Source: Saprospiraceae bacterium (GTDB taxonomy: Bacteria; Bacteroidota; Bacteroidia; Chitinophagales; Saprospiraceae). Taken from it: DNA of 64,000 bases. Positions 25,814-34,150 of the stretch are shown piece after piece (the stretch's first letter is position 1; each line of letters opens with the position of its first letter). Under the pieces are notes generated by a model that was not told the origin of the DNA, searched no databases, and saw only the letters and a program-made list of their open reading frames with translations. The DNA lies in the NCBI GenBank assembly GCA_020629315.1, contig JAHDDO010000011.1:1-64000 (forward strand). The letters are read 5' to 3'. The position numbers were made by a program, and so were the translations under genes.

Positions 25814-26851
25814 TTAATATGCCGCGTTAAATTGGGATAGAAATCGGACATCATTCTCAAATAACAATCTGATGTCTTCGATTTTATATTGTAGCATAGC
25901 CTGCCTTTCAATACCCATTCCAAAAGCAAAGCCAGTATACTCCTTTGAGTCGATACCACAATTATCAAGAACTTGCGGATCGACCATTCCACATCCTAAA
26001 ATTTCTAACCAACCCGTACCTTTTGTAATTCTGTAATCAACGTCCGTTTCCAAACCCCAATACACATCCATTTCTGCACTTGGTTCGGTAAATGGAAAAT
26101 AACTGGGTCTAAGTCTAATCTTGGTGTCAGGACCATACATTTCTCTGGCGAAATAGAGCAACGTCTGTTTCATATCAGCGAAAGACACGTTTTTATCAAC
26201 ATATAATCCTTCAACTTGGTGAAATTGACAATGAGAACGGGCAGAAATAGTTTCGTTTCTATACACTCGCCCTGGCGCTATAATACGAATCGGAGGTTGT
26301 GTATTAGTCATGACTCTAGCCTGGACAGAAGATGTATGCGTACGCAATAATCTAGTAACACTGTCTTTTAAATAAAAGGTATCCTGCATATCTCTTGCAG
26401 GATGATCCTCTGGGGTATTCATCGCAGTGAAATTATGCCAGTCATCTTCAATTTCTCTCTCCTCTTCTACAGTGAAACCTATTTTTTCAAAAATGTCGAT
26501 AATACGGTTCATCACTAGAGATACTGGATGTCGTGAACCTTTATTACTCCTAGCATAAGGAGCGGTAAGGTCTATATTATTTGCTTTGCTGTCAGCTTCT
26601 ACTTTAGCCAATTCTCCTTTTGCTTTTGCAAAGGTTTCCTCAGCCGTTTTCTTTAGGTCATTGAGACGTTGGCCAAATTCTTTTTTCGACTCATTAGGTA
26701 CATTTCTAATCTCGCCAAATAAGGGCTTGATCGTATTTTTACTACCTAAGTATTTTATTCTGAAGCTCTCTAGCTCCTCCGCCGAGTGAATAGTTTCACC
26801 TTGTATTTGGTGAAGCATTGCATCTATCTTTTCGAAAACCGAATTACTCAT
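25814..26851 (-). CDS. pheS: Phenylalanine--tRNA ligase alpha subunit
   Basis: 345 residues, typical length. An N-terminal coiled-coil (about 1-95) binds tRNA; the class II catalytic core follows with HPVSLVMNRIIDIF, the motif 2 region RVYRNETISARSHCQFHQVE, and the active-site GTGWLEILGCGMVDPQV. It works with PheT, which is not in this window, as is common in Bacteroidota where pheS and pheT are separated. Transcription probably begins at the TACCTTTG box 17-24 bases upstream, giving a leader of roughly 10 bases. Confidence 0.97.
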   Translation of the reverse strand: MSNSVFEKIDAMLHQIQGETIHSAEELESFRIKYLGSKNTIKPLFGEIRNVPNESKKEFGQRLNDLKKTAEETFAKAKGELAKVEADSKANNIDLTAPYARSNKGSRHPVSLVMNRIIDIFEKIGFTVEEEREIEDDWHNFTAMNTPEDHPARDMQDTFYLKDSVTRLLRTHTSSVQARVMTNTQPPIRIIAPGRVYRNETISARSHCQFHQVEGLYVDKNVSFADMKQTLLYFAREMYGPDTKIRLRPSYFPFTEPSAEMDVYWGLETDVDYRITKGTGWLEILGCGMVDPQVLDNCGIDSKEYTGFAFGMGIERQAMLQYKIEDIRLLFENDVRFLSQFNAAY

Positions 26852-26867
26852 ATACTATCTTAAATTA

Positions 26868-26875
26868 CAAAGGTA
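26868..26875 (-). promoter_or_regulatory. pheS-hisS -7 box TACCTTTG
   Basis: Exact TAnnTTTG on the minus strand, 16 bases before the pheS ATG. Confidence 0.65.
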
Positions 26876-26909
26876 AGTACTTATTGATAGAAGATAGACT
26901 TTCACATTG

Positions 26910-26917
26910 TAGCTTTG
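26910..26917 (+). promoter_or_regulatory. -7 box TAGCTTTG for the O-antigen ligase-like gene
   Basis: Exact TAnnTTTG with a TTG at 26884-26886 (23-base spacer) and the ATG 44 bases downstream. It is divergent from the pheS promoter. Confidence 0.6.
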
Positions 26918-26961
26918 CGTTAGTTTTTAGAATAAACCCTGCTAATAGGAATACGTAACCA

Positions 26962-28212
26962 ATGCGAATCATCCAACGCTTCTTATCAATACGACCCAAT
27001 ATTGATCATGCTCTGTATGTACTTTTCAGTTTCGCATTTATTGTATCTATCATTTATGCAAAGTTTGTGATCTCTGTTGTGATGTTTGCTCTTTGCATCC
27101 TCACGCTGATACAGTTGCTTTTTAAGGATTATAGCTGGAATATTGAGCACAAACATTTCTTGTGGTTAACGCTACCCTTTATAGCTGTTTTATTTTCAGG
27201 AATTAACACAGCTGATGTTTCAGGGTATTTGCACCACTTACGCCTAAAAGTGCCTTTTCTTGTTCTTCCACTCATGTGGGTCTATAAATCTGTTTTCTTT
27301 GCCAAGCATGCCAGACCTTTACTCCTCTTCTTTGTGGCAATTTGCACATTTTCAGCATGCCCCGTTTTAGTAACATATCTGAGCGATATGGAGTCATTTA
27401 ATATAGCCATAAGCAAAGGACAAGCTATACCTACTCCTTTAGGTCATATTATGTATTCGCTGATAATCACAGGATCTATAGCTGTATCTTTTGAAATGAT
27501 TCTTCAGAACAAAGAGTCCACAGCTATTAGGTGGGTGCTAATAGCAAGCACTCTTTTTCTATTCATATTCCAACATATCCTAGCTAGTCGAACGGGTGTT
27601 TTCCTGAGCTATTTTAGCATTATTTTCCTCGCTTCATGGTATCTAGTTCAGCGAAAAAAATTAGCTGCGTTATTTCCATTTTTGTTTTTACTTGTTTTGA
27701 TTTTTGGTTTAGCAAGTCAGTGGATCCCTTCATTACAAAAGAAACTCTCTTATGCTAAATGGGACGTAAAGCAATTTTTGGACAATAAAGGTGATGGATA
27801 TTCTGATTCCGATCGAATACTAAGCTATCAAGTAGGATGGGCTTTGTTTAAGCAAAACCCTGTCTTAGGAACTGGTATTGGCGACTTGAGAACAGAAATG
27901 ACATTGGAATACAAGAAAAAATATAAGCTCCTAAAAAAGAAATATCCCCACAACCAATATCTATTCCACCTATCTGGGATGGGTATCATTGGTTTCATTC
28001 TTTTTATGGCCGGTATTATCGGTCCAATGATTTTTTATCGAGAAAAAGCGATCCCTTTATATTATTGCTTTCAATGCATTTTTCTATTGGCCTTTCTTGT
28101 AGAGAATACCATTGAAAGGCAACAAATGATTGCATACTACCTATATTTTACGCTCTTGTTTATGAGCATAATGGTACATCAGAAACAATTCACCAAATCT
28201 CTTAGCTACTAA
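26962..28212 (+). CDS. O-antigen ligase/polymerase-like membrane protein
   Basis: 416 residues with about 10-12 hydrophobic helices. The large periplasmic loop (about 255-330) contains the Wzy_C-type signature NPVLGTGIGDL and KYPHNQYLFHLSGMGIIGF, with the His expected in O-antigen ligases. Family members join glycan chains to lipid A-core or polymerise polysaccharide repeat units at the periplasmic face. It is isolated from other glycan genes, so the acceptor cannot be named. The stop interlocks with that of dsbD (CTAA). Confidence 0.85.
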   Translation: MRIIQRFLSIRPNIDHALYVLFSFAFIVSIIYAKFVISVVMFALCILTLIQLLFKDYSWNIEHKHFLWLTLPFIAVLFSGINTADVSGYLHHLRLKVPFLVLPLMWVYKSVFFAKHARPLLLFFVAICTFSACPVLVTYLSDMESFNIAISKGQAIPTPLGHIMYSLIITGSIAVSFEMILQNKESTAIRWVLIASTLFLFIFQHILASRTGVFLSYFSIIFLASWYLVQRKKLAALFPFLFLLVLIFGLASQWIPSLQKKLSYAKWDVKQFLDNKGDGYSDSDRILSYQVGWALFKQNPVLGTGIGDLRTEMTLEYKKKYKLLKKKYPHNQYLFHLSGMGIIGFILFMAGIIGPMIFYREKAIPLYYCFQCIFLLAFLVENTIERQQMIAYYLYFTLLFMSIMVHQKQFTKSLSY

Positions 28213-30758
28213 ATGTTCTTATTGGTTTCTAAACCACACTTTAAAAACTCTAAATACCCATCTATTCCTTCACGATATGGTCGAGGGGCAAGTAATACTT
28301 CTTCATTGTTCGACATAGGAATATATAATGGTTGAGCATTATTATCGAAATTCAGAATTTGGAAATCAGCCCATTTGTTTCCTACATTTCTGATCTTTTC
28401 ACCCGGCCGTACTGAATTATACGTTTTGTCGAGCTTTTTCCGATCATCTACATACAGTGAAACTAATACATAGTCATCATTTAGCATTTTCCGGACACGG
28501 CTATCAACCCAAATAAACTCTTCCGTTTTTCGGCAATTTACACAGCCATATCCGGTGAAGTCTACAAACATTGGTTTGTTCTCTTGCTTAGCATAGGCCA
28601 AACCTTCATAGTAGTCCTTAAAGCAATCAATGTTATTAGCGCATTTAGTGTATGAGCTATACTTTTCTTTCAAAGCTGGATCTAATTCTGGTTGAGGAAG
28701 GAAGAAATTATATGTTGTCGGAGGTGCTAAACCAGAGGTTATCGCTGGTGGATCGTAAGACTTTATCTCGTCATTATACATGAATCCCGTCGCTAAATAT
28801 ATCGTTGTAGCTAAACTTACCAAGGCAAACGCTAAACGAGGTCTTGACAATTTAGTGACCTTACTATCGTGCGGGAATCGGATATAACCGAATAAATATA
28901 AGGTCATCGCTATACCAATAAGAACCCAAAGTCCTAAGAATAGCTCATACCTAAGTACACCCCAATGACTTGTCATATCTGCAACAGATAAAAACTTGAG
29001 GGCTAAGGCTAACTCTAAAAATCCTAGCACCACTTTTACTGTAGTCATCCAAGATCCAGATCTTGGCAATGAATTTAACCAACTTGGGAATGCCGCGAAT
29101 AAACCAAAAGGAATCGCGAGTGCCGTAGAAAACCCTAGCATTACCATGGTGGGCCCCAGATAACTGCCTGTAGAAGCGACCTGAACAATAGCCGTTCCGA
29201 TCAATGGCCCCGTACAAGAAAATGAAACGATTGCTAAAGTGGCCGCCATAAAGAAGGTACCCAAAAGACCTCCTTTATCTGCCATAGAATCTGTTTTTGT
29301 AGACCAAGAACTCGGTAGTGCAATTTCAAAGTAGCCAAAAAACGAAATGGCGAAGGCTACAAATATTATGAAGAATAAGGTATTAGCTACCCAGTTTGTT
29401 GATAACTTATTTAACGCTTCTGGACCTAATGCTGCTGTTACCGCTAGACCTAGACTTACGAAGATTAAAATGATAGATAAGCCGTAAATTAAACCATTTA
29501 CCCAACCATTTTTATTAGCGCCTCCTTTAGTAAAGAAACTAACCGTAATAGGTATCATTGGGAAAATACACGGCAAAAGTATGGCTACTAAACCACCTAA
29601 GAAACCACCGATAAAAATGCCCCAAAGACTTTGATCCTTTTCTTCAATTTCTTCACCACAATTTCCTTTAGGATTTTCGAAGGTATCTCTGATCTTAAGG
29701 ATTTTCTGATCTAATACATCACCTTTAATATTCCCTGCTAATGATGAAGCGCCGCCCCCTTCAAGTGCTTTCTTAGTGGGGTCATACGCCATGCCATTCG
29801 CAAGGTCAAATAGAAAGTCGACATCTTTTGGAGGTAGACATCGTTCCTTATCGCAAGTCATATATGTCAGATATCCTTTTATAGGTCCTGAGCCTGCTTT
29901 TACTTTTTGTTTGATCGTAAAATCTTGGTCACCCAAGAATTTTATAACATTTACATTATCAAATAATGGGTCTGGGCCTTCTTTTCTATGCCCTTCTTCT
30001 ATCGATTCCCCGATCAATTCCGCACCTGCCAAATCCTCATATTCTATATATGTAGGAACCGGTCCATCATCACTAGTAAATTGCGAATACACTGTCCAGT
30101 CGTCATCAATCTTGGCCGTATAGCTAATTTCGTATTCACCGTTCCCTACATCTTTTGTAGCAAAATCCCAGGATACCGGATCTAACAATTTTTTCTTTTT
30201 AGGTTTTTCCTCTTCTTCTTCATTGTCCAATGTAAAGCTTGATGCTACACCTGATTCATTGGTAGCTGGAGTAGCTTTACTTTGAGATTTTTGATTCTGA
30301 GCGCCTTCGATAGTAAAGCTGAAATCAACATCTTTTGGAGGCAAGCACCGAGAATCATCACACGTCATAAATGTTAGATATCCAGAAATGGTTGATGAAG
30401 TACCGCCAGTCTTTACCTTTTGTTTTATTACAAATGGTTCGTCATCCAAAAACTTAATTACATTGGTATCAAACAATTTGTCATAGCCCTCTTTTTTATG
30501 TCCAAATTCTTCTGATTCACCCACCTTTTTGGCTCCACCCATTTCTTCATACTCAATGTATGTAGGTACTGGACCATCATCACCTGTGAATTGAGAATAT
30601 ACTGTCCATGTTTTATCCATAGTAGCCGTAAAGACGAGATTCACCTCATCATCTGAAAGGACTTCTGTGCTAAATTCCCATGAAACTGGGTCTAAAACTT
30701 GACTGTATGAATAGAAACTAATAGAAAGGAATGTAAGTATTAATAAGAATGATCGCAT
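28209..30758 (-). CDS. dsbD: Protein-disulfide reductase DsbD with duplicated alpha domain
   Basis: 849 residues. After a signal peptide come two homologous DsbD-alpha (DsbC-like) domains, at about 22-152 and 192-322. Each has DPVSW, WTVYSQFT-DDGPVPTYIEYE and a redox pair in MTCDDSRCLPPKDVDF or MTCDKERCLPPKDVDF (CX4C). The central eight-helix domain has the cysteines in LLPCIFPMIP and VSFSCTGPLIG. The C-terminal thioredoxin-like gamma domain has DFTGYGCVNCRKTEEF. It carries electrons from cytosolic thioredoxin across the inner membrane to periplasmic thiols. Normal DsbD has one alpha domain; the tandem pair is unusual, and a third stand-alone copy is encoded immediately upstream. Confidence 0.93.
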   Translation of the reverse strand: MRSFLLILTFLSISFYSYSQVLDPVSWEFSTEVLSDDEVNLVFTATMDKTWTVYSQFTGDDGPVPTYIEYEEMGGAKKVGESEEFGHKKEGYDKLFDTNVIKFLDDEPFVIKQKVKTGGTSSTISGYLTFMTCDDSRCLPPKDVDFSFTIEGAQNQKSQSKATPATNESGVASSFTLDNEEEEEKPKKKKLLDPVSWDFATKDVGNGEYEISYTAKIDDDWTVYSQFTSDDGPVPTYIEYEDLAGAELIGESIEEGHRKEGPDPLFDNVNVIKFLGDQDFTIKQKVKAGSGPIKGYLTYMTCDKERCLPPKDVDFLFDLANGMAYDPTKKALEGGGASSLAGNIKGDVLDQKILKIRDTFENPKGNCGEEIEEKDQSLWGIFIGGFLGGLVAILLPCIFPMIPITVSFFTKGGANKNGWVNGLIYGLSIILIFVSLGLAVTAALGPEALNKLSTNWVANTLFFIIFVAFAISFFGYFEIALPSSWSTKTDSMADKGGLLGTFFMAATLAIVSFSCTGPLIGTAIVQVASTGSYLGPTMVMLGFSTALAIPFGLFAAFPSWLNSLPRSGSWMTTVKVVLGFLELALALKFLSVADMTSHWGVLRYELFLGLWVLIGIAMTLYLFGYIRFPHDSKVTKLSRPRLAFALVSLATTIYLATGFMYNDEIKSYDPPAITSGLAPPTTYNFFLPQPELDPALKEKYSSYTKCANNIDCFKDYYEGLAYAKQENKPMFVDFTGYGCVNCRKTEEFIWVDSRVRKMLNDDYVLVSLYVDDRKKLDKTYNSVRPGEKIRNVGNKWADFQILNFDNNAQPLYIPMSNNEEVLLAPRPYREGIDGYLEFLKCGLETNKNI

Positions 30759-30821
30759 GTAGCTAAAATTTAAAGAAAAGCGAATCTAAAAAAAAGTAAC
30801 CCTGAGAGTTTAATTATTGTC

Positions 30822-31265
30822 CTACAATTTTGTCTGTAAGACTACCTCTTTTGGAGGTAAACATCTATCACCTGAACAAGTCATATAGGTAATGGCAGCT
30901 TGAATGGTTGTTGAAGCATCTAAAATCTTTACTTCTTGAATAAGAGAAACCTCATCAGAAAATTTGGAGACATTGACCTCAAATAGTTCACTATATTTTG
31001 TAATGGGCTCTCTTGATTCTTGATAGTCGCCTACTAAAGCGAAACCTTCATTTTCTACAATTTCAAAAGAGGTAGGTATCGGACCATCATCCTCTGTGTC
31101 TTTTGAATAGATAACCCATCCATCTAAAATGCTTGCTGTTGCTACTAAATTGTAGATATTTTCTGCTTCCGTTTTTTGTAAAGACAGCTCCCAAGTAACT
31201 GGGTCTTGTTGTGCTTGAGAACTAATCGAAAAGATGGCAAATAATAAAATGAAGATATATCTCAT
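30822..31265 (-). CDS. Stand-alone secreted DsbD-alpha domain protein
   Basis: 147 residues. A signal peptide (MRYIFILLFAIFSISSQAQ) is followed by a single domain homologous to both alpha domains of the adjacent DsbD: DPVTWELSL, WVIYSKDTEDDGPIPTSFE and YMTCSGDRCLPPKEV with the CX4C pair. It has no membrane or thioredoxin domain. It is predicted to be a soluble periplasmic thiol carrier that takes electrons from DsbD (inference). It lies 63 bp upstream of dsbD on the same strand and is probably cotranscribed from a TATTTTTG box. Confidence 0.88.
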   Translation of the reverse strand: MRYIFILLFAIFSISSQAQQDPVTWELSLQKTEAENIYNLVATASILDGWVIYSKDTEDDGPIPTSFEIVENEGFALVGDYQESREPITKYSELFEVNVSKFSDEVSLIQEVKILDASTTIQAAITYMTCSGDRCLPPKEVVLQTKL

Positions 31266-31284
31266 GGAATCAAATTTGAATACC

Positions 31285-31292
31285 CAAAAATA
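31285..31292 (-). promoter_or_regulatory. -7 box TATTTTTG upstream of the DsbD-alpha gene
   Basis: Exact TAnnTTTG, 19 bases before the ATG. A second, 7/8 match CAAATTTG (31271-31278) ends 5 bases before the ATG. Confidence 0.6.
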
Positions 31293-31345
31293 GTCGGGTT
31301 TTTTCCATGAAAACAGGGTTATAACTTCCTTTAAAAGAATCTTAA

Positions 31346-32044
31346 CTAATTTATTTGTGCTACCAAGGATTCAAACAAACGTTTTCCTTGGACGTTTCCT
31401 AATGCTGATTCTGATGCTCTTTCTGGGTGTGGCATCATACCAAATACATTTCGTTTCTCATTCATAATCCCAGCTATAGAAGAGACAGAGCCATTGATAT
31501 TACTTTCTTCACTCACAGAGCCTTCTTCATTGCAATACCTGAACATAACCTGATCCTTGTCAGTAATCTTTCTAATGGTATCATCATCAGCATAATATCG
31601 ACCATCTGCATGTGCAATCGGGATTTTTAAAACATCCCCTTTGCTCATTTTATTAGTTAGGGCGCATTCTGTTGTTTCCGTTCGTAAGAAAATATTCTTA
31701 CAAATAAACTTCTGATCACGATTTCTAAGTAGAACTCCAGGAAGCATTTCCGCTTCTGTTAAAACCTGAAAACCATTACAGATACCAAAAACATACCCCC
31801 CTTTGTCTGCAAAACGTTTCACTTCTTGCATGATTTTCGAATATCTAGCTATAGCTCCTGAACGTAAATAATCACCATAACTAAATCCTCCAGGCACAAC
31901 GATACAATCCAAATTTCCATACGGACTTAGGTCAGATTCCTTGTGCCAAATCTTTGACACTGAAAATCCCATTACCGATGATAGAACATGTACCATATCA
32001 TCATCACAATTTGATCCTGGAAATACAACAACACCTGCTTTCAT
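31346..32044 (-). CDS. purQ: Phosphoribosylformylglycinamidine synthase, glutaminase subunit PurQ
   Basis: 232 residues. A class I glutamine amidotransferase that feeds ammonia to PurL for FGAM formation in purine synthesis. It starts with MKAGVVVFPGSNCDDD; the oxyanion region is VPGGFSYGDYLRSGA, the nucleophile C89 lies in FGICNGFQVL, and the C-terminal catalytic HPE is in MPHPERASE. PurS and PurL are not in the window. Its start overlaps the stop of the upstream membrane protein by 1 bp (TAATG). Confidence 0.96.
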   Translation of the reverse strand: MKAGVVVFPGSNCDDDMVHVLSSVMGFSVSKIWHKESDLSPYGNLDCIVVPGGFSYGDYLRSGAIARYSKIMQEVKRFADKGGYVFGICNGFQVLTEAEMLPGVLLRNRDQKFICKNIFLRTETTECALTNKMSKGDVLKIPIAHADGRYYADDDTIRKITDKDQVMFRYCNEEGSVSEESNINGSVSSIAGIMNEKRNVFGMMPHPERASESALGNVQGKRLFESLVAQIN

Positions 32045-33045
32045 TACAATAAATTTTGAAGGTCAATGGGGAAAAACCCATAGTGATTATTAAGCACCAA
32101 AACTAAACAAACTATATGTATTAATTCATGTACTATACTATTCTTTGATTTCAAATAGGAAAGACAAAATAAAATTGAAAATGGCCATGCAATCACTGTG
32201 ATTAATTGGGGTTCTATCTTGCAAATAAATAGCAAACCAATAAAACACAAAGATTGCCAAAGAAACAACAAAGAAATCTTCTTACGCGCCGCTAAGCTTT
32301 TCTTTTTGATGAAGCTGCTGAATTGAAAACTAGGAAGCAATAGAATGAATAGTGCCGCCGCAAATAATATCCAGTCTGTTTTTACCCATGAAGAAAAATC
32401 AAATGAGAGACTAGCATTTGCTAACCATTCTTCTACGAAGAATGCATGTGCAAGGTTTTTGAAAAATAAAGTTGAAAAAACGATTATGAATACTGAAGTC
32501 ATACTCAACAAGAATTGAAAATAGGATCGTAGCTCTATGGATCGTAGGCTATTAATCGTTAAAATAGCGAGAGGTATCATTAACACATATGGAAAGTAAA
32601 GTAATGATGCTAAGCCTGTATAAAACCCGGCCATAGCCAATGGAATATATGGCCTAGGATGTTTGGTCAATGTAAATAAACTTCTGAAACATAAGATCAG
32701 AAATGTATTAGCTAACAACAAAGGTGTCATAGATAACTGAGACCATAAGAGGGAAGCTATCAAAATGTAGATCAAACCAGGAATCACCGTAAATTCTCGA
32801 GTAATTCGATTTATAATTACGATCCTATTAATCATAAGCCCTTGAAAAAAAAGCAACAAGGATGTAAAAATCACATGAAGCAAGGGTGAACTCAATACAC
32901 TGTTTATGCTATCGAATACCAAGCTTGGACAAGCTGTATCATGGACTGTTTGCTCTTTGAACAATAAAGGCAAACGCAGCAACAAAATATAGGGAATCAG
33001 TAACAAACTGTTCACCAAAAGATTCTTACGATATAAGAAAAGCAC
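32044..33045 (-). CDS. Polytopic membrane protein, DUF6427-like
   Basis: 333 residues with about 9-10 hydrophobic helices; no soluble domain or catalytic motif. It resembles the Bacteroidota DUF6427 family of unknown function in length, topology and linkage to purQ, but I am matching from memory and not strongly. The start appears to be GTG at 33045, since no ATG is in frame near the N terminus. It is cotranscribed with purQ through a 1-bp stop/start overlap. Confidence 0.68.
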   Translation of the reverse strand: MLFLYRKNLLVNSLLLIPYILLLRLPLLFKEQTVHDTACPSLVFDSINSVLSSPLLHVIFTSLLLFFQGLMINRIVIINRITREFTVIPGLIYILIASLLWSQLSMTPLLLANTFLILCFRSLFTLTKHPRPYIPLAMAGFYTGLASLLYFPYVLMIPLAILTINSLRSIELRSYFQFLLSMTSVFIIVFSTLFFKNLAHAFFVEEWLANASLSFDFSSWVKTDWILFAAALFILLLPSFQFSSFIKKKSLAARKKISLLFLWQSLCFIGLLFICKIEPQLITVIAWPFSILFCLSYLKSKNSIVHELIHIVCLVLVLNNHYGFFPIDLQNLL

Positions 33046-33160
33046 CTTTCGCTTATTTAGCTCGTAAATTTACAAAATTTGATCATGCGCTTCCTCATCA
33101 ATAGTAACATTGGACCGCTAAACAAATAGGACTCCATACTTGTTTACAACTATAGAATAG

Positions 33161-33168
33161 TACATTTG
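33161..33168 (+). promoter_or_regulatory. -7 box TACATTTG, with -33 TTG, 6 bases before the ATG
   Basis: Exact TAnnTTTG. The TTG at 33140-33142 gives an 18-base spacer, the most complete promoter among those with near-zero leader. CATCAC separates it from the ATG at 33175. Confidence 0.68.
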
Positions 33169-33174
33169 CATCAC

Positions 33175-34149
33175 ATGGTGGCTCGTCTACAAGATATTAA
33201 AGCTCCTATTGCCCAGGATCTCATTCAGTTTGAGAAGCACTTCAAAGAAAGTCTCAATTCGCACGTTCCATTACTTAATAAGATAAGTTACTATTTGGTT
33301 AAGAGGAAAGGAAAACAAGTGAGACCCTTATTCGTATTCTTGACCGCAAAATTACTTCACGGTATTAATGACAAAACCCACACGGCGGCCTCTTTGATCG
33401 AATTATTGCACACAGCCACATTAGTGCACGATGATGTTGTAGATGACTCGCATATGAGAAGAGGCTTTTTTTCTATAAATGCCTTGTGGAAAAATAAGAT
33501 TGCCGTACTTGTTGGAGACTTTTTGTTATCTAGAGGGTTTCTATTGGCGATCGATAAAGGGCATTTTGACTTATTAAAGATTTTATCTGTAGCGGTAAAA
33601 AAAATGAGTGAGGGTGAATTGCTCCAACTTGAAAAAGCAAGAAAATTAGACATTGATGAATCCGTGTACTTTGATATAATTCGAAGCAAAACAGCCTCTT
33701 TAATTGCGGCTTCGACTTCTTCTGGTGCCGCATCCGTAACAGACGATAAAGAAGTAAGAGAAAAATGCTGGGACCTAGGAGAAAAAATCGGAATGGCCTT
33801 TCAGATCAAAGATGACCTTTTTGATTATGGAGAGCAAGAAATTGGTAAACCTAGAGGTATTGATATCAAGGAGAAAAAAATGACCTTGCCTCTGATTTAT
33901 ACCCTTCAACAATTGCCATTGGGCCAACGAAAACAAATCATAAACATAATCAAGAGGCAGTCCGATAACCCTGTAAAAGTGCGAGAAATCATTAGTCTAG
34001 TGAAAGAAAAGCAAGGGCTACAATATGCTGAAGAAATCATGAATCAATATCATAAAGAAGCCTTGGACATTCTTAATACTTTTCCGGCCAATGAATCAAA
34101 TGAAGCGCTACAACAACTTATTGATTTTGTAATCCTACGACGTAAATAA
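33175..34149 (+). CDS. Long-chain all-trans polyprenyl diphosphate synthase
   Basis: 324 residues. Elongates FPP or GGPP with IPP. First aspartate motif DDVVD at 86-90 within LLHTATLVHDDVVDDSHMRRG; second DDLFD at 213-217 within AFQIKDDLFDYGEQE. Small residues at the -5 and -4 positions before the first motif (A81, T82) permit long products, as in octaprenyl synthases (ispB-type), so a quinone side chain is the likely product. I start at the ATG at 33175 because the TTG three codons upstream lies inside the -7 box. It is convergent with murA (1-bp gap). Confidence 0.93.
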   Translation: MVARLQDIKAPIAQDLIQFEKHFKESLNSHVPLLNKISYYLVKRKGKQVRPLFVFLTAKLLHGINDKTHTAASLIELLHTATLVHDDVVDDSHMRRGFFSINALWKNKIAVLVGDFLLSRGFLLAIDKGHFDLLKILSVAVKKMSEGELLQLEKARKLDIDESVYFDIIRSKTASLIAASTSSGAASVTDDKEVREKCWDLGEKIGMAFQIKDDLFDYGEQEIGKPRGIDIKEKKMTLPLIYTLQQLPLGQRKQIINIIKRQSDNPVKVREIISLVKEKQGLQYAEEIMNQYHKEALDILNTFPANESNEALQQLIDFVILRRK

Positions 34150-34150
34150 T

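Noticed and set aside
24460..25992. Extended hisS reading frame back to 25992
   Set aside because: The extra 61 residues overlap the conserved end of pheS and do not resemble HisRS; the canonical start MKPTILKGTRDF begins at 25809.
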